A stretch of 64,000 nucleotides of DNA from Longimicrobiales bacterium (GCA_951828585.1 OX639991.1:2760576-2824575), one strand, 5' to 3'. Shown: positions 1 to 8,645, counted from the first letter of the stretch. Notes: a model not told the origin generated them from the letters alone. Made by a program: numbers and translations.

Positions 1-677
1 TCCCGTTCCTTCGCTTCCCGGGCCGTCTCGAGCTCGTCGTCGCTGTTGACCCCGAGCAGGACCACGTTCTCGCCCTTGTAGCGCTCCAGCATCTCGCGCT
101 GGTGGGGGTACTCTTCACGGCAGGGGCCGCACCACTCGCCGGAGAAGATCAGCACGACGATGTTGCCGCGATAGTCCTCGAGGGTGAACCTGACCCCGTC
201 GGTGTCCGTGCCGACGATGTTCTGGGCGACCTGGCCCGGCGTCAGGACGAGGAGGCGCCGCTGCTCGTCGATCATTCTTGCGTGGCGGGAATGATCCGCC
301 TTGAGGCCTTCCAGGTGTTTGCCTACGCGTTGACTCTGTTCCGCGGTGACGAGTCCCTTCCCCAGCGCCCAGCGGAACCCCTGCAGGTAGCGTTGGCCCT
401 GTCGCCTGAAGCTCTTGACGGTTTCGGGGAGCGCCAACACCGAATCGAGGGTCGCGAGCAACTGGCCGACCTGTTCGTCCTCGAAGAACGTACCTTCCGG
501 GTGACCGGTTACGGTGCCGCGGAAGTCCTCGTGCGCGATGTCCCAGCTGCCTGCGCCGCAGGCGGTCGCCAGGGAGATGGAGAGCAGGGTGAGCCATCTG
601 GCGGGGCCGGCGCCTCGCCGCTCCCGGTGCTCGCGGGGGCCTGCCGACGGAGTGCTGGCGGGATTGCTCGTGTTCAT
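1..677 (-). CDS. TlpA-like thioredoxin-fold lipoprotein (3' end cut by window edge)
   Basis: Exported thiol-disulfide oxidoreductase-like protein; the C-terminus lies beyond the left edge. Reading from the ATG at 677, a short hydrophobic stretch ends in a lipobox (LATAC, Cys about residue 31), so a lipoprotein outside the cytoplasm is predicted. About 110 helical residues follow, then a TlpA/AhpC-TSA core: GNIVVLIFSGEWCGPC, with the WCGPC redox motif, followed by a stretch ending in LLGVNSDDELET. It is a clear paralogue of the protein at 5640-6500 (same layout, WCAPC there). The family usually reduces or isomerises periplasmic cysteines; the substrate is unknown. It is transcribed away from the nitrile hydratase operon. 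Family assignment is firm, role inferred. Confidence 0.8.
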   Translation of the reverse strand, partial: MNTSNPASTPSAGPREHRERRGAGPARWLTLLSISLATACGAGSWDIAHEDFRGTVTGHPEGTFFEDEQVGQLLATLDSVLALPETVKSFRRQGQRYLQGFRWALGKGLVTAEQSQRVGKHLEGLKADHSRHARMIDEQRRLLVLTPGQVAQNIVGTDTDGVRFTLEDYRGNIVVLIFSGEWCGPCREEYPHQREMLERYKGENVVLLGVNSDDELETAREAKER

Positions 678-855
678 TGTGGACCTGCCTTCCAGAAGGG
701 CATCGCGATGAAGGGTCCTGCTGTCATACTTGACGACATTGGGTGATGGGTGGTTTCCCCGCAACGGCGGGGTGCTCCGCTCGCGAGCGCTTACCATCTG
801 TCGCGAGCTTGCGTAACCCCGCCCGCCCGGCCACGATGGGCGGCAGGAGGAAGAT

Positions 856-1533
856 ATGGACGACTACGAACACACCGATGGCCACGATCACGGCCATGGC
901 GGCCACCACCACCACCACGACCACGATCATCAGGACGTCCCCGCCGACATCGCCCTGCGCGTAAAGGCGCTTGAGTCCGTGCTGGTCGAAAAGGGGATGG
1001 TTGACCCGGCGGAGCTCGACGAGATCGTCGACAGGTTCGAGAACCGGGTGGGCCCGCGTAACGGGGCGCGGGTGGTGGCGCGCGCGTGGGTCGATGCCGA
1101 GTACCGCGAGCGCCTGCTGGCCGACGGCAGCGGCGCCATCGGGGAACTGGGCTACCTGGGCGGCCAGGGCGAGCACATGAAGGTCGTCGCGAACACGGAT
1201 CGGGTGCACAACGTCATCGTCTGCACGCTCTGTTCATGCTATCCGTGGCCGACGCTGGGTCTGCCGCCGTCCTGGTACAAGTCGTCCGCGTACCGGGCAC
1301 GTGCCGTGATCGAGCCCCGCGAGGTGCTGCGCGAGTTCGGTCTGGACGTGCCGGGGGACGTGGAGGTTCGGGTCTGGGACAGCACCGCCGAGATCCGCTA
1401 CCTGGTGCTTCCCGAACGGCCGGCGGGCACGGAGGACCTGACGGAAGAGGAGCTGGCGGAACTGGTCACGCGCGACTCGATGATCGGCGTGGCAACGGTC
1501 CCCGCGCCGCCGTCCCCGGGAGGCGGATCGTGA
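856..1533 (+). CDS. nthA: Nitrile hydratase alpha subunit, cobalt type, with His-rich N-terminus
   Basis: Hydrates nitriles to amides together with the beta subunit. The metal site C123-T-L-C126-S-C128 is present; Thr in VCTLCSC is the signature of the cobalt (low-spin Co(III)) class, whereas iron enzymes have Ser. The flanks ([26 protein letters not shown]) are typical. Length is 225 residues against a usual 200-210. The surplus is an N-terminal tail with 11 His among residues 6-25, mixed with Asp and Gly, like metal-storage tails of metallochaperones. Start 856 has AGGAGGAAGAT just upstream. The stop overlaps the beta start by 4 bases (GTGA). Function is certain from the motif; the tail's role in cobalt capture is inference. 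Confidence 0.96.
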   Translation: MDDYEHTDGHDHGHGGHHHHHDHDHQDVPADIALRVKALESVLVEKGMVDPAELDEIVDRFENRVGPRNGARVVARAWVDAEYRERLLADGSGAIGELGYLGGQGEHMKVVANTDRVHNVIVCTLCSCYPWPTLGLPPSWYKSSAYRARAVIEPREVLREFGLDVPGDVEVRVWDSTAEIRYLVLPERPAGTEDLTEEELAELVTRDSMIGVATVPAPPSPGGGS

Positions 1534-2183
1534 ACGGTATACACGACATGGGCGGGATGGACGGCTTCGGGCCCGTGGAGCGCGAGGAGAACGAACCGGT
1601 CTTTCATCATCGCTGGGAGGGCCGGGTCTACGCGCTGACCCGGGCGGTCAAGCGCTGGGGCGTCGGCCGCAACTGGCCGGGATTCCGGTTCGTCCTCGAG
1701 AACATTCCGCCCGCCGACTACCTGAGAATGTCGTACTACGAACGCTGGTTCCACATGATGGTCAGCCGGCTGGCCGGAAGCGGACTGGTGAGTGGAACCG
1801 AGCTGGAGACCGGACGCTCGGATCCGGGAGCTCAGGCACCTGAAATCCTGCCGTCCGCCGATACTGGATCGCTCGGCTTCGGCCTCCTTGACCGGGAGGT
1901 TCCCGCCCGTTTTCGCCCGAACGACACGGTGCGCGCCCGCAATCTGCACGCGTTCGGGCACACGCGTCAGCCGCGTTACGTGCGGGGAAGGGTGGGGACG
2001 GTCGTGGAGGACTTCGGCGTGTATGCGCTGCAGGACAGCGACGCGGGGGGAACGCAGCCGTGCGACCGTCCCCAGCACGTCTACTCGGTTCGCTTCGAGG
2101 CGCGGGAGCTGTGGGGGGAACGGGCGGCTGCAGGGGACGCCGTCTACGTCGACCTGTGGGAAGAGTACCTGGAGGCGGTGTGA
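1530..2183 (+). CDS. nthB: Nitrile hydratase beta subunit
   Basis: Second subunit of the nitrile hydratase heterodimer, cytoplasmic. The protein opens with [17 protein letters not shown], the standard beta-subunit N-terminus that wraps around alpha, and ends with the SH3-like barrel ([12 protein letters not shown] to [13 protein letters not shown]) carrying the conserved Arg residues that contact the claw-setting cysteines. It is 217 residues, normal for the family. Start is GTG at 1530, overlapping the alpha stop by GTGA; its own stop overlaps the activator start in the same way, so the three are translationally coupled. A longer reading of this frame back to 1086 only overlaps nthA and is not credible. 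Confidence 0.95.
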   Translation: MNGIHDMGGMDGFGPVEREENEPVFHHRWEGRVYALTRAVKRWGVGRNWPGFRFVLENIPPADYLRMSYYERWFHMMVSRLAGSGLVSGTELETGRSDPGAQAPEILPSADTGSLGFGLLDREVPARFRPNDTVRARNLHAFGHTRQPRYVRGRVGTVVEDFGVYALQDSDAGGTQPCDRPQHVYSVRFEARELWGERAAAGDAVYVDLWEEYLEAV

Positions 2184-2557
2184 CCTCGCCCCGGCTCGAC
2201 CCAGGCCGTCTCGCCGCGCTGCCACTGCTGCCGCGTGACGAGGAAGGCCCGGTCTTCGACGAGCCGTGGCAGGCGCAGGCCTTCGCCCTGGCCGTGAAGT
2301 TGTCCGAGCAGGGCCACTTCACCTGGAAGACCTGGGCGCAAACACTCGCGGAAGAACTTGCGGCGGCGTCGGCGCGGGGCGAACCGGACGACGGATCGCG
2401 CTACTACCATCACTGGGTGGCGGCGCTGGAACGGCTGGTGGTTGAGCGCGGCCTGAGCGGGGACGCCGCTCTGAACGAACGCAAGCTCGCATGGGCCGAC
2501 GCATATCGCCACACGCCGCACGGGCAGCCCGTCGAACTGCGGGAAGGGTCACCCTGA
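2180..2557 (+). CDS. Nitrile hydratase accessory/activator protein (P14K-like)
   Basis: A 125-residue protein of the family that inserts cobalt and helps oxidise the claw cysteines of the alpha subunit (P14K, NhlE and beta-like activators). Signature stretches are FDEPWQAQAFALAVKL, GHFTWKTWAQTLAEEL, YYHHWVAALERLVVERGL and WADAYRHTPHGQPVEL; the last two match activators and not true beta subunits. Start is GTG at 2180, sharing GTGA with the nthB stop. A dedicated activator agrees with the cobalt-type motif in nthA. Its stop overlaps a CTG codon that appears to start the next gene. Confidence 0.9.
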   Translation: MTSPRLDPGRLAALPLLPRDEEGPVFDEPWQAQAFALAVKLSEQGHFTWKTWAQTLAEELAAASARGEPDDGSRYYHHWVAALERLVVERGLSGDAALNERKLAWADAYRHTPHGQPVELREGSP

Positions 2558-3384
2558 AGACCGTCCTCATCACCGGTTGCTCTTCCGGAATCGGCCTCGA
2601 CGCGGCCAGGACCCTGCACCGTCGTGGGTGGCATGTCTTCGCCACCTGTCGGCGGGAGGAGGACTGCGAGCGCCTGCGCGGCGAAGGGCTCGATAGTTTC
2701 CCCCTCGACTACGGCGACACGTCCTCGGTCGAAGCCGCGGTGGCGGAAGCGCTGTCACGCTGCGACGACGCCCTCGACGCCGTGTTCAACAACGGCGCCC
2801 TGGCGATCCCCGCCGCGGTGGAGGATCTCGGCCGCGACGCCCTGGACGCCATCTTCCACGTCAACCTCTTCGGCCCGCACGAGGTCGTGCGACGGGTGCT
2901 TCCCGCCATGCGCGCGCGGGGCCGTGGCCGGATCGTCAATTGCTCCTCGGTGCTGGGCTTCGCCGCCATCCCCTTCAGCGGCGCCTACACCGCGACCAAG
3001 CACGCCATGGAGGGGCTGACCGACACCCTGCGCCTCGAACTGCGCGGCACGGGCATCAAGGTGTCTCTGATCCTGCCGGGCCCCATCCACGGCACGCCCC
3101 TCCACGAGAAGGCTCTCGCCCACATCGATCGGTGGATCGACGACGAAAACAGCGTCTGGCGCGAGTTCTACCAGACGAAGATGAAACCGCGCATGGCCAG
3201 TGCGAATCCCTCCCGGGCTCCGTTCAGCCTCGGCCCCGAGGCGGTCACCGCCAAGCTCGTCCACGCACTCGAGAGCCCGAGGCCCCGGGTGCGCTACTAC
3301 GTCACCCGTATGGCCTATGTAGCCCGGTTCCTACGCACCTTCGCCCCGCCAAGGCTGCGCGACGCGATCGCAGCACGGTTCTGA
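2554..3384 (+). CDS. Short-chain dehydrogenase/reductase, probable CTG start
   Basis: Classical Rossmann SDR of about 276 residues, cytoplasmic NAD(P)-dependent oxidoreductase. Cofactor motif TGCSSGIG lies near the N-terminus, then NNGA, the serine in NCSSVLG and catalytic YTATK. The sequence resembles bacterial SDRs without a fixed substrate. Start choice: no ATG, GTG or TTG lies between the far-upstream ATG at 2491 and the Rossmann strand. CTG at 2554 overlaps the activator stop as CTGA, mirrors the GTGA overlaps of the two preceding junctions, and has GGGAAGG six bases upstream. I therefore favour CTG. Its place as fourth gene of the nitrile hydratase operon suggests a role in the same pathway (inference). 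Confidence 0.88.
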   Translation: MKTVLITGCSSGIGLDAARTLHRRGWHVFATCRREEDCERLRGEGLDSFPLDYGDTSSVEAAVAEALSRCDDALDAVFNNGALAIPAAVEDLGRDALDAIFHVNLFGPHEVVRRVLPAMRARGRGRIVNCSSVLGFAAIPFSGAYTATKHAMEGLTDTLRLELRGTGIKVSLILPGPIHGTPLHEKALAHIDRWIDDENSVWREFYQTKMKPRMASANPSRAPFSLGPEAVTAKLVHALESPRPRVRYYVTRMAYVARFLRTFAPPRLRDAIAARF

Positions 3385-3553
3385 CCTATTCAATCGCGAG
3401 CACCCTGACACTTGTCATGCGCGTGCTCGTTTGCTGTACACGTGGATCCGAAAATCCTCCTGCAGGGCCAACATCGCCTCTTGCACGCCCCGCACTTCAC
3501 CTCGAAGCTCAGCGAGTTCTTCGCCTACGCTGACGAGTCCGTCCCTTCCTGAA

Positions 3554-5322
3554 CCCCCCTTATTCACGAATGGCCGGGAGGCGAGGCGACGTGAGGCGGC
3601 AAGTGCTTTAGATTCAGAGTGTTAGAAGGATCGCGAGCACCTGCCAGCCATCACGTCGGGGGTGAAGATAATGGATGCGCCGTTCAGCTTCAACAGGTCG
3701 ATCAGGATTGGGTCCGGCCGGGACCGGATCACGGGGGATTCGGGGGCTCTGACGGGGCGCGAGCTGCTGCGGCGCAGCAGGGTGGTGCGGTTTCTGGCGG
3801 AGGGGCTGCCGGACAAGCGGGACGGGCGCCGGATCCGGCATTCTCAGAGGCGGCTGGCGCGGACGCTTCTGCTGCTGGCGGGGCAGGGCCGCCGGGACCA
3901 TGGCGACGCGACGGAGCTGCGCGACGATCCGGCGCTGCGGCTGGCCACCGGCGACCGGGCGGGCACGGCTCCGCTGGGCGAGGGCGGGTGCCTGCCCTCG
4001 CAGCCGACGCTGTCGCGGCGGGTGGCGGCGTGGTCGGCGAAGGAGGGCGTCGAGGTGCTGCGCGAGGGGTTGCAGCGGCTGGCGGGGTGGCGGCTGAAGG
4101 CGATGGGCGGCCGGCGGCGTCCGAAGACGCTGGTGATCGACATCGACAGCCTGCCGGTCGAGGTCCATGGGGAACAGCCGGGCAGCGCGTGGAACGGCTA
4201 CTATCACCGGCGCGTGTATCATCCGATCGTGGCGGCGGCGGGGGAGACGGGCGACATCCTGGATCTGCGGCTGCGCGAGGGGCAGGTGCACACGGCGGAC
4301 GGCGGGCTGGAGTTCGTCCTCGAGGTGCTGGAGCGGGCGGAGCGGCATCTGTGCGGGAAGGCAGCGGTGCGCTTCGACGCGGGATATCCCGGCGAGCCGC
4401 TGATGGCGGCGCTGGAGGAGCGGGGCACGCACTACGTGGCCCGGGTGCGCAACAACGCCGTGCTGAAGCGCCTGGCGCTGCCGGCCATGGACGCCGTGGT
4501 CTGGGATGCGCTGAACAACGGGGCGCCCGGCGGCGAGCCCCGCACCTGGGTTTGCGAGTCGTCCTACCGGGCCGGGTCGTGGTCCCGTTCCCGCCGGGTC
4601 GTGCAGGTCGTCGTCGAGCGGCCGGGCGAACTCATCCCGCGCTGCTTCTGGCTGCTGACCTCGATGCCGTCGGAGGAGATGTCCGGCGAGGACCTCCTGG
4701 CGCTGTACCGCAAGCGCGGCAAGGCGGAGGGCCACCTGGGCGAGCTGATGAGCGTCGTCTCCCCGGCCCTGTCGTCCACGTCGCGCCGCAAGAGCCACTA
4801 CCGGGGCAAGAAGATCGCGAAGCGCGAGAAGGGTGTGGACCCCTTCGCGTGCAACCAGGTGCGCCTGCTGCTCGCCGGCTTCGGCTACCAGATCATGCAC
4901 GTCCAGCGCGCCGTGCTGGAGCGCATGACCGGAACCGGCTGGAGCCTGCGGCGTCTCGCGGACCGCGTGCTCCGCACCCCGGCGCGCTTCACCGTATCGG
5001 GCCGCCGGATTACGATGACCATCGGAGGCGCGTCGGCGCACTGGCGCATGCTCGCCCGCGGGCTCGCGACCCTGCACGGGCCCTCCGGATAGCGCGGGCG
5101 CCGCCAGGCGCCGAACCCTTTCCCGGCCCCGGCGGCCGCAAGGACGCCGAGGTGTCTCCAAGCGCCGGAAACCGGCTCGGTTCGGTCGAACAAACTAACC
5201 TTTTCGGACTCGAAACGCCCGTTTTTTGCCCCCGGAACCGCCCCCGACCCGCCATCGGGGTTGTGAGAGGCCTCTCAGCCCCCTACCTTGCCCTCGACTC
5301 GCGAATTCATGAATAAGGCAGG
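3554..5322 (+). mobile_element. IS1380-family insertion sequence with 5-bp target duplication
   Basis: The left end CCCCCCTTATTCACGAAT (3554-3571) and the reverse complement of the right end, CCTGCCTTATTCATGAAT (5305-5322), match at 15 of 18 positions. The element is flanked by direct repeats CTGAA at 3549-3553 and 5323-5327. Size is 1,769 bp with one transposase gene, typical of IS1380. The boundaries are independently supported because excision with one CTGAA copy restores an open frame in the interrupted gene. About 230 bases between the transposase stop and the right end hold no gene. Confidence 0.92.
3671..5092 (+). CDS. IS1380-family DDE transposase
   Basis: Transposase of the surrounding insertion sequence, about 473 residues, full length for the family. 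Acidic catalytic positions are visible: first Asp in TLVIDIDSLPVEVHG, second in VRFDAGYPGEP, and the Glu of the C-terminal signature LYRKRGKAEGHLGEL (Y-x2-R-x3-E type). Basic N-terminal residues probably bind the ends. ATG at 3671 is chosen because GGGGGTGA precedes it; a GTG at 3662 in the same frame is possible. No frameshift or stop is seen, so the element may still be active. Very GC-rich third positions allow a long antisense open frame that is not a gene. Confidence 0.93.
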   Translation: MDAPFSFNRSIRIGSGRDRITGDSGALTGRELLRRSRVVRFLAEGLPDKRDGRRIRHSQRRLARTLLLLAGQGRRDHGDATELRDDPALRLATGDRAGTAPLGEGGCLPSQPTLSRRVAAWSAKEGVEVLREGLQRLAGWRLKAMGGRRRPKTLVIDIDSLPVEVHGEQPGSAWNGYYHRRVYHPIVAAAGETGDILDLRLREGQVHTADGGLEFVLEVLERAERHLCGKAAVRFDAGYPGEPLMAALEERGTHYVARVRNNAVLKRLALPAMDAVVWDALNNGAPGGEPRTWVCESSYRAGSWSRSRRVVQVVVERPGELIPRCFWLLTSMPSEEMSGEDLLALYRKRGKAEGHLGELMSVVSPALSSTSRRKSHYRGKKIAKREKGVDPFACNQVRLLLAGFGYQIMHVQRAVLERMTGTGWSLRRLADRVLRTPARFTVSGRRITMTIGGASAHWRMLARGLATLHGPSG

Positions 5323-5639
5323 CTGAAACGATATCCGCCCCCAGGTCGGTCCGCACCTTGGCCATTTCCGCGCGGAGTCCGTCACGGAGCTTGGCCATGT
5401 CGGCACGGAGTTCGTCGCGGAACTCGGCGATCTCGCGCTGCAGCCTGAGCATGATACGCCATCCCAGCGTCGCCACCGCCGTCGCCGTTGCCACCAGTGT
5501 CGCCATCAGGCCGACCGTCTGCCACCAATCCATCGCGTCCTCCCTCCGGGTCGTTCCGGGTGTCTGCAAGATACGCATGCCCCGATGAGGATCACAACTT
5601 TCGGGGCCGAGACAAGGTATCGCGGCTCCCCGTGGGCGC

Positions 5640-6500
5640 CTACATGGCAGGATGGGCCAAATCCACCGCCCGCCCCTCCCGCAACAAGGCGTCCACCGCC
5701 TCGATCAACTGCTCCAGGCGCGGGTTCACATGCCGGATGACGCCTTGCCCGTCCAGGATGTAGGTGGTCGGCCACGCCCACACCACCCAGGAAGTTGCGA
5801 TCGGGCCCCGGGTGGACTCGTCCCACCAGGTTCGGTAGTCGAGCGCCTCCCGCTCCTTGGCCTCCTTCACGGTCTCGAGGTTGCGGTCGCTGTTGACCCC
5901 CAGCAGAACGACCTTCTCGTCCTTGTAGCGTTTCAGCATCCGGCGCTGGTACGGGTACGCCGCCCGGCAGGGCGCACACCACTCACCCGTGAAGAACAAC
6001 ACCACGATGTTGCCCCGGTAGTCCGCGAGCCGGAACTCGACCCCTTCGATGTCCGTGCCCACAATGTCGTGCGCGACCTTCCCCGGCGTCAGGTTCTCGA
6101 CCAGGTGACGATGTTCCGTGATCAGCTTGCGTGCTTCAGGATGTCTTGCCAGAAGCTCGTCCATGTAGGCCACGATGCGCCCCGTCTGCTCCGGCGAGAG
6201 AAGCTTGCTGCGAAGCGAGTCGTTGAATGCCCGCAACTGCTTGCGTCCCTTGTCGAAGATGTCGTAGGCGTTCTCCGGAATGGTCATCAGGGAATCGAGT
6301 CGGGCGAGCCACTCGTCGACTTCCGTGTCTTCCGGCCGGGTCGGGACGACGAGGGGGTCGGTCGCGTCGTCGGTGGAGGCGAGCTGGACAGCGGGGACCG
6401 GGGCAGCGGATGCCGGGTCGCCCTCGACGCGATTCACTCCCTGGCAGGCACCGGCCAGCGTGATCGCCAGTGGACAGATCCACTTCGCCAGAGTGTTCAT
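5640..6500 (-). CDS. TlpA-like thiol-disulfide oxidoreductase lipoprotein
   Basis: Exported lipoprotein of 286 residues: ATG at 6500 with GGGAGA upstream, signal MNTLAKWICPLAITLAGAC with Cys19 as lipid anchor, a spacer, a helical domain (residues about 50-140) and a C-terminal thioredoxin fold with VLFFTGEWCAPCRAAYPYQRR (WCAPC) and the cis-Pro region WPTTYILDGQGVIRHV. It would act on cysteines outside the cytoplasm. Same architecture as the partial protein at the left edge, so the two are paralogues separated by about 5 kb. It lies 26 bases downstream of the gamma-glutamyltransferase stop and may share its transcript; a glutathione/thiol link is inference. Confidence 0.88.
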   Translation of the reverse strand: MNTLAKWICPLAITLAGACQGVNRVEGDPASAAPVPAVQLASTDDATDPLVVPTRPEDTEVDEWLARLDSLMTIPENAYDIFDKGRKQLRAFNDSLRSKLLSPEQTGRIVAYMDELLARHPEARKLITEHRHLVENLTPGKVAHDIVGTDIEGVEFRLADYRGNIVVLFFTGEWCAPCRAAYPYQRRMLKRYKDEKVVLLGVNSDRNLETVKEAKEREALDYRTWWDESTRGPIATSWVVWAWPTTYILDGQGVIRHVNPRLEQLIEAVDALLREGRAVDLAHPAM

Positions 6501-6526
6501 ATCGACTCTCCCTGAAAGGGGCGACC

Positions 6527-8296
6527 TCAGTACGCGATCGCGTAGGCCTCGCGGCGCGGATCCGATGCGGCGGTCAGCGTCCCATCGCGGTCGCGCAGGA
6601 TCATCTGCGCCCCGCCAAAGGTCGCCGTCCACCCGTGCACGACCTCGACATCATGACCCATTTCACCGAGCCGCGCCAACACGGCAGGCGTGGCGCGGTC
6701 CTCGAAAGCTACCCTGAGCCCTCCGTAGCTTCGGAACCGGGGCGCCTCGATGGCGGCTTGCGGCGTCATCCCGAAGTGCACCATGTTGTTGACGATCTGA
6801 AGCAGACTCTGCGGCTGGCTGTCGCCGCCCGGGGTGCCCAGGGTGAAGGCGAAGGACCCGTCGCCGCGCAACGCCATCATGGGAGTCAGCGTGTGGTAGG
6901 GCCGCTTGCCGGGAGCAATGACGTTGGGGTGCCCCGCTTCCAGGTTGAAGAGCGCACCGCGGTTGTGCAGCACGACCCCGGTCTCCGGCTCGAGCAGCCC
7001 CGAACCGAAGCCGGCGAACAGGCTCTGGATCCAACTGACCGCGTTGCCCCAGCGGTCGACGGCGGTGAGGTAGACGGTGTCGCCGGAGTCGTCTCTGGAC
7101 GGGTCGCCGGTGTTTCGCGCGCTCGAGGTTTCCCCCACGCCGGGATCACGAGACTCGACCGCCGTCCCCGGATCCACCTGCGCGGCGCGCCCCTCCAGAT
7201 ACTTAGCGTCAAGCAGGTCCCCCAGCGGGATGTCCGTAAACTCGGGGTCCGCCGCCCAAAGGTCGCGGTCCGCGAAGGCGAGCTTCTTCATCTCGATGAG
7301 GGTGTGTAGGTAGTCGGCGCTGCCCTGGCCCATCGCGCGCAGGTCGAAGGCCTTCGCCATCTCGAAGAGCTGCAGCTGCGCGATGCCCTGGGTGTTGGGC
7401 GGCAGGACGAGCATGGTGAAGTCCGCGTAGTCGCCCCGCAGCGGCTCCACCCAGGTGGTCGTGTGCGACGCCAGATCGGGTGCACGCAGGTACCCGCCCG
7501 CGGCTTCGAGGAATGCGGTCAGCGTTTTTGCGACAAATCCGCTATAGAAGCCTGCCTTCCCCTCGGCGGCGATGCGCTCTAGGGTGGCCGCCAGCGCGGG
7601 GTTGCGAAGCAGCGTGCCGACTGCGGGGGGTTCGCCACCGGGCATGTAGAGCGCGCGGGCATGATCGTTCAGCGCGCCTGACTGGACCGTGAAGTCACTG
7701 GCGAGCCGGGTGGAGACGGGGAAGCCGTCGCGGGCGTACCCGATTGCGGGGGCCAGTAGTTCCGCGCGGGGAAGAGTGCCGAAGCGGTCCAATGCGTCGA
7801 CCCAGGCCGCGACCGCGCCGGGGACCGAAACCGAAAGCGGGCCGTTCCCTGGCATTTCATCGAGCCCCTGTTCGGCGAAGAGGGTGGGAGTGGCGAGCAC
7901 CCCGGCGCGGCCGCTGCCGTTCATGGCGTGCACCTGGCCGGTCACGGCTTCGTAGTAGAGGGCGAAGGCGTCCCCCCCAACGCCGTTCATGTGGGGGCGG
8001 ACGACGGCCAGCATGCCGGCCATGGCGATCGCCGCGTCCATGGCGTTGCCGCCTCGGCGCAGGACCTCGTAGCCGGCGGCTGCGGCCAGAGGGTGCCCGG
8101 CCGAGACGGCGCCGCTCACGCCGCGCACCTCGGGGCGGTTGGTGTTGGGGAAGGTCATTTCGCCTGCTCCTTCGATGGTGCCGTTGCCCTGGCCTGGTCC
8201 ATCGGCGCTTCCGCACGCCGTCGCCAGGAGCAGGAATCCTGCAAGGACGCCCTTGCCGAGCGTACGTCGCCACGCACCGATCATTGTCTCCGGCAT
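6527..8296 (-). CDS. ggt: Gamma-glutamyltransferase (lipoprotein form)
   Basis: N-terminal-nucleophile hydrolase of 589 residues that cleaves or transfers the gamma-glutamyl group of glutathione-type compounds after autocleavage. A lipobox LLLATAC places Cys28 as anchor, so it is exported. Family landmarks: SAGHPLAAAAGYEVLRRGGNA, GVGGDAF, NGSGRAG (substrate Arg130), then the autocleavage point before Thr407 in DDSGDTVYLTAVD, and the C-terminal RGALFNLEAGHPN and GTPGGDSQPQ stretches. The usual TTH at the nucleophile is DTV here, as in the wider GGT family, so the exact donor is uncertain. Start 8296 (MPETMIG) has GAAGGA upstream; longer readings to 8746 cross intergenic repeats and the divergent gene and are rejected. 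Confidence 0.9.
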   Translation of the reverse strand: MPETMIGAWRRTLGKGVLAGFLLLATACGSADGPGQGNGTIEGAGEMTFPNTNRPEVRGVSGAVSAGHPLAAAAGYEVLRRGGNAMDAAIAMAGMLAVVRPHMNGVGGDAFALYYEAVTGQVHAMNGSGRAGVLATPTLFAEQGLDEMPGNGPLSVSVPGAVAAWVDALDRFGTLPRAELLAPAIGYARDGFPVSTRLASDFTVQSGALNDHARALYMPGGEPPAVGTLLRNPALAATLERIAAEGKAGFYSGFVAKTLTAFLEAAGGYLRAPDLASHTTTWVEPLRGDYADFTMLVLPPNTQGIAQLQLFEMAKAFDLRAMGQGSADYLHTLIEMKKLAFADRDLWAADPEFTDIPLGDLLDAKYLEGRAAQVDPGTAVESRDPGVGETSSARNTGDPSRDDSGDTVYLTAVDRWGNAVSWIQSLFAGFGSGLLEPETGVVLHNRGALFNLEAGHPNVIAPGKRPYHTLTPMMALRGDGSFAFTLGTPGGDSQPQSLLQIVNNMVHFGMTPQAAIEAPRFRSYGGLRVAFEDRATPAVLARLGEMGHDVEVVHGWTATFGGAQMILRDRDGTLTAASDPRREAYAIAY

Positions 8297-8489
8297 CGCG
8301 TCCTTCTCCTGGACTGTTCGTCCGTGGTGAACCCCGTCGCGGCGCAGATACAGGGAGGGGAGACCTCTCGCAGGGGCCGCCAAAGGGTTCGTCGTGGTGG
8401 TCGGGTTTGGCACGTTGGCATCTCCTCGGTGTTCGCGCCACCCCGCGACAGGTCCGGAGTAAGCGGTTGGCTGCGCGCACGCGTCAAAT

Positions 8490-8645
8490 GCATGGGTCCC
8501 TGGGCAACCGCCCCACGACAGAAATCCCCATTGGAGCGCTCCTGCCTTCTTGAAACGATCGGGTGCGCCCGCGCGTAGAAAGCGATAGGTCCCCGGACAA
8601 CCGTCCCACGAAAGGAATCCCCGAATGAACCGCTCCTGCCTCCTG
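8490..8645. repeat. Imperfect duplicated leader upstream of a propeller gene; gene-free stretch 8297-8624
   Basis: Two segments of about 62 bases, roughly 8490-8551 and 8582-8645, are about three-quarters identical: shared pieces include CCACGA, AATCCCC and CGCTCCTGCCT. The second copy covers the leader, start codon and first codons of the propeller lipoprotein at 8625; the first copy has lost the ATG (ATT) and stops soon after. This looks like a local duplication of a gene start. The rest of the 328-base divergent region between ggt and the propeller gene shows no other gene or RNA. Confidence 0.55.

Larger units (their letters stand above)
3415..5533 (-). pseudogene. Small coiled-coil membrane protein gene split by the IS1380-type insertion
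   Basis: The 5' part starts at ATG 5533 behind a perfect GGAGG, encodes MDWWQTVGLMATLVATATAV (one membrane helix) and then charged 11-residue coiled-coil repeats (LRADMAKLRDG, LRAEMAKVRTD). It runs into the IS at 5322. The 3' part lies on the other side of the element (3549 down to a TGA at 3415-3417) and reads GRDGLVSVGEELAELRGEV, ending IHVYSKRARA. Removing 3554-5322 and one CTGAA copy joins the two halves in frame (ADIVS-GRDGLVS) into one protein of roughly 110 residues. The original function is unknown; similar anchored coiled-coil proteins are common and small. The gene is inactive or makes a truncated chimera ending in IS sequence. Confidence 0.85.

Noticed and set aside
3614-5161. 515-codon open frame antisense to the IS1380 transposase
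   Set aside because: Arg/Pro/His-rich translation typical of a shadow frame in GC-rich DNA; the sense strand has clear transposase motifs.
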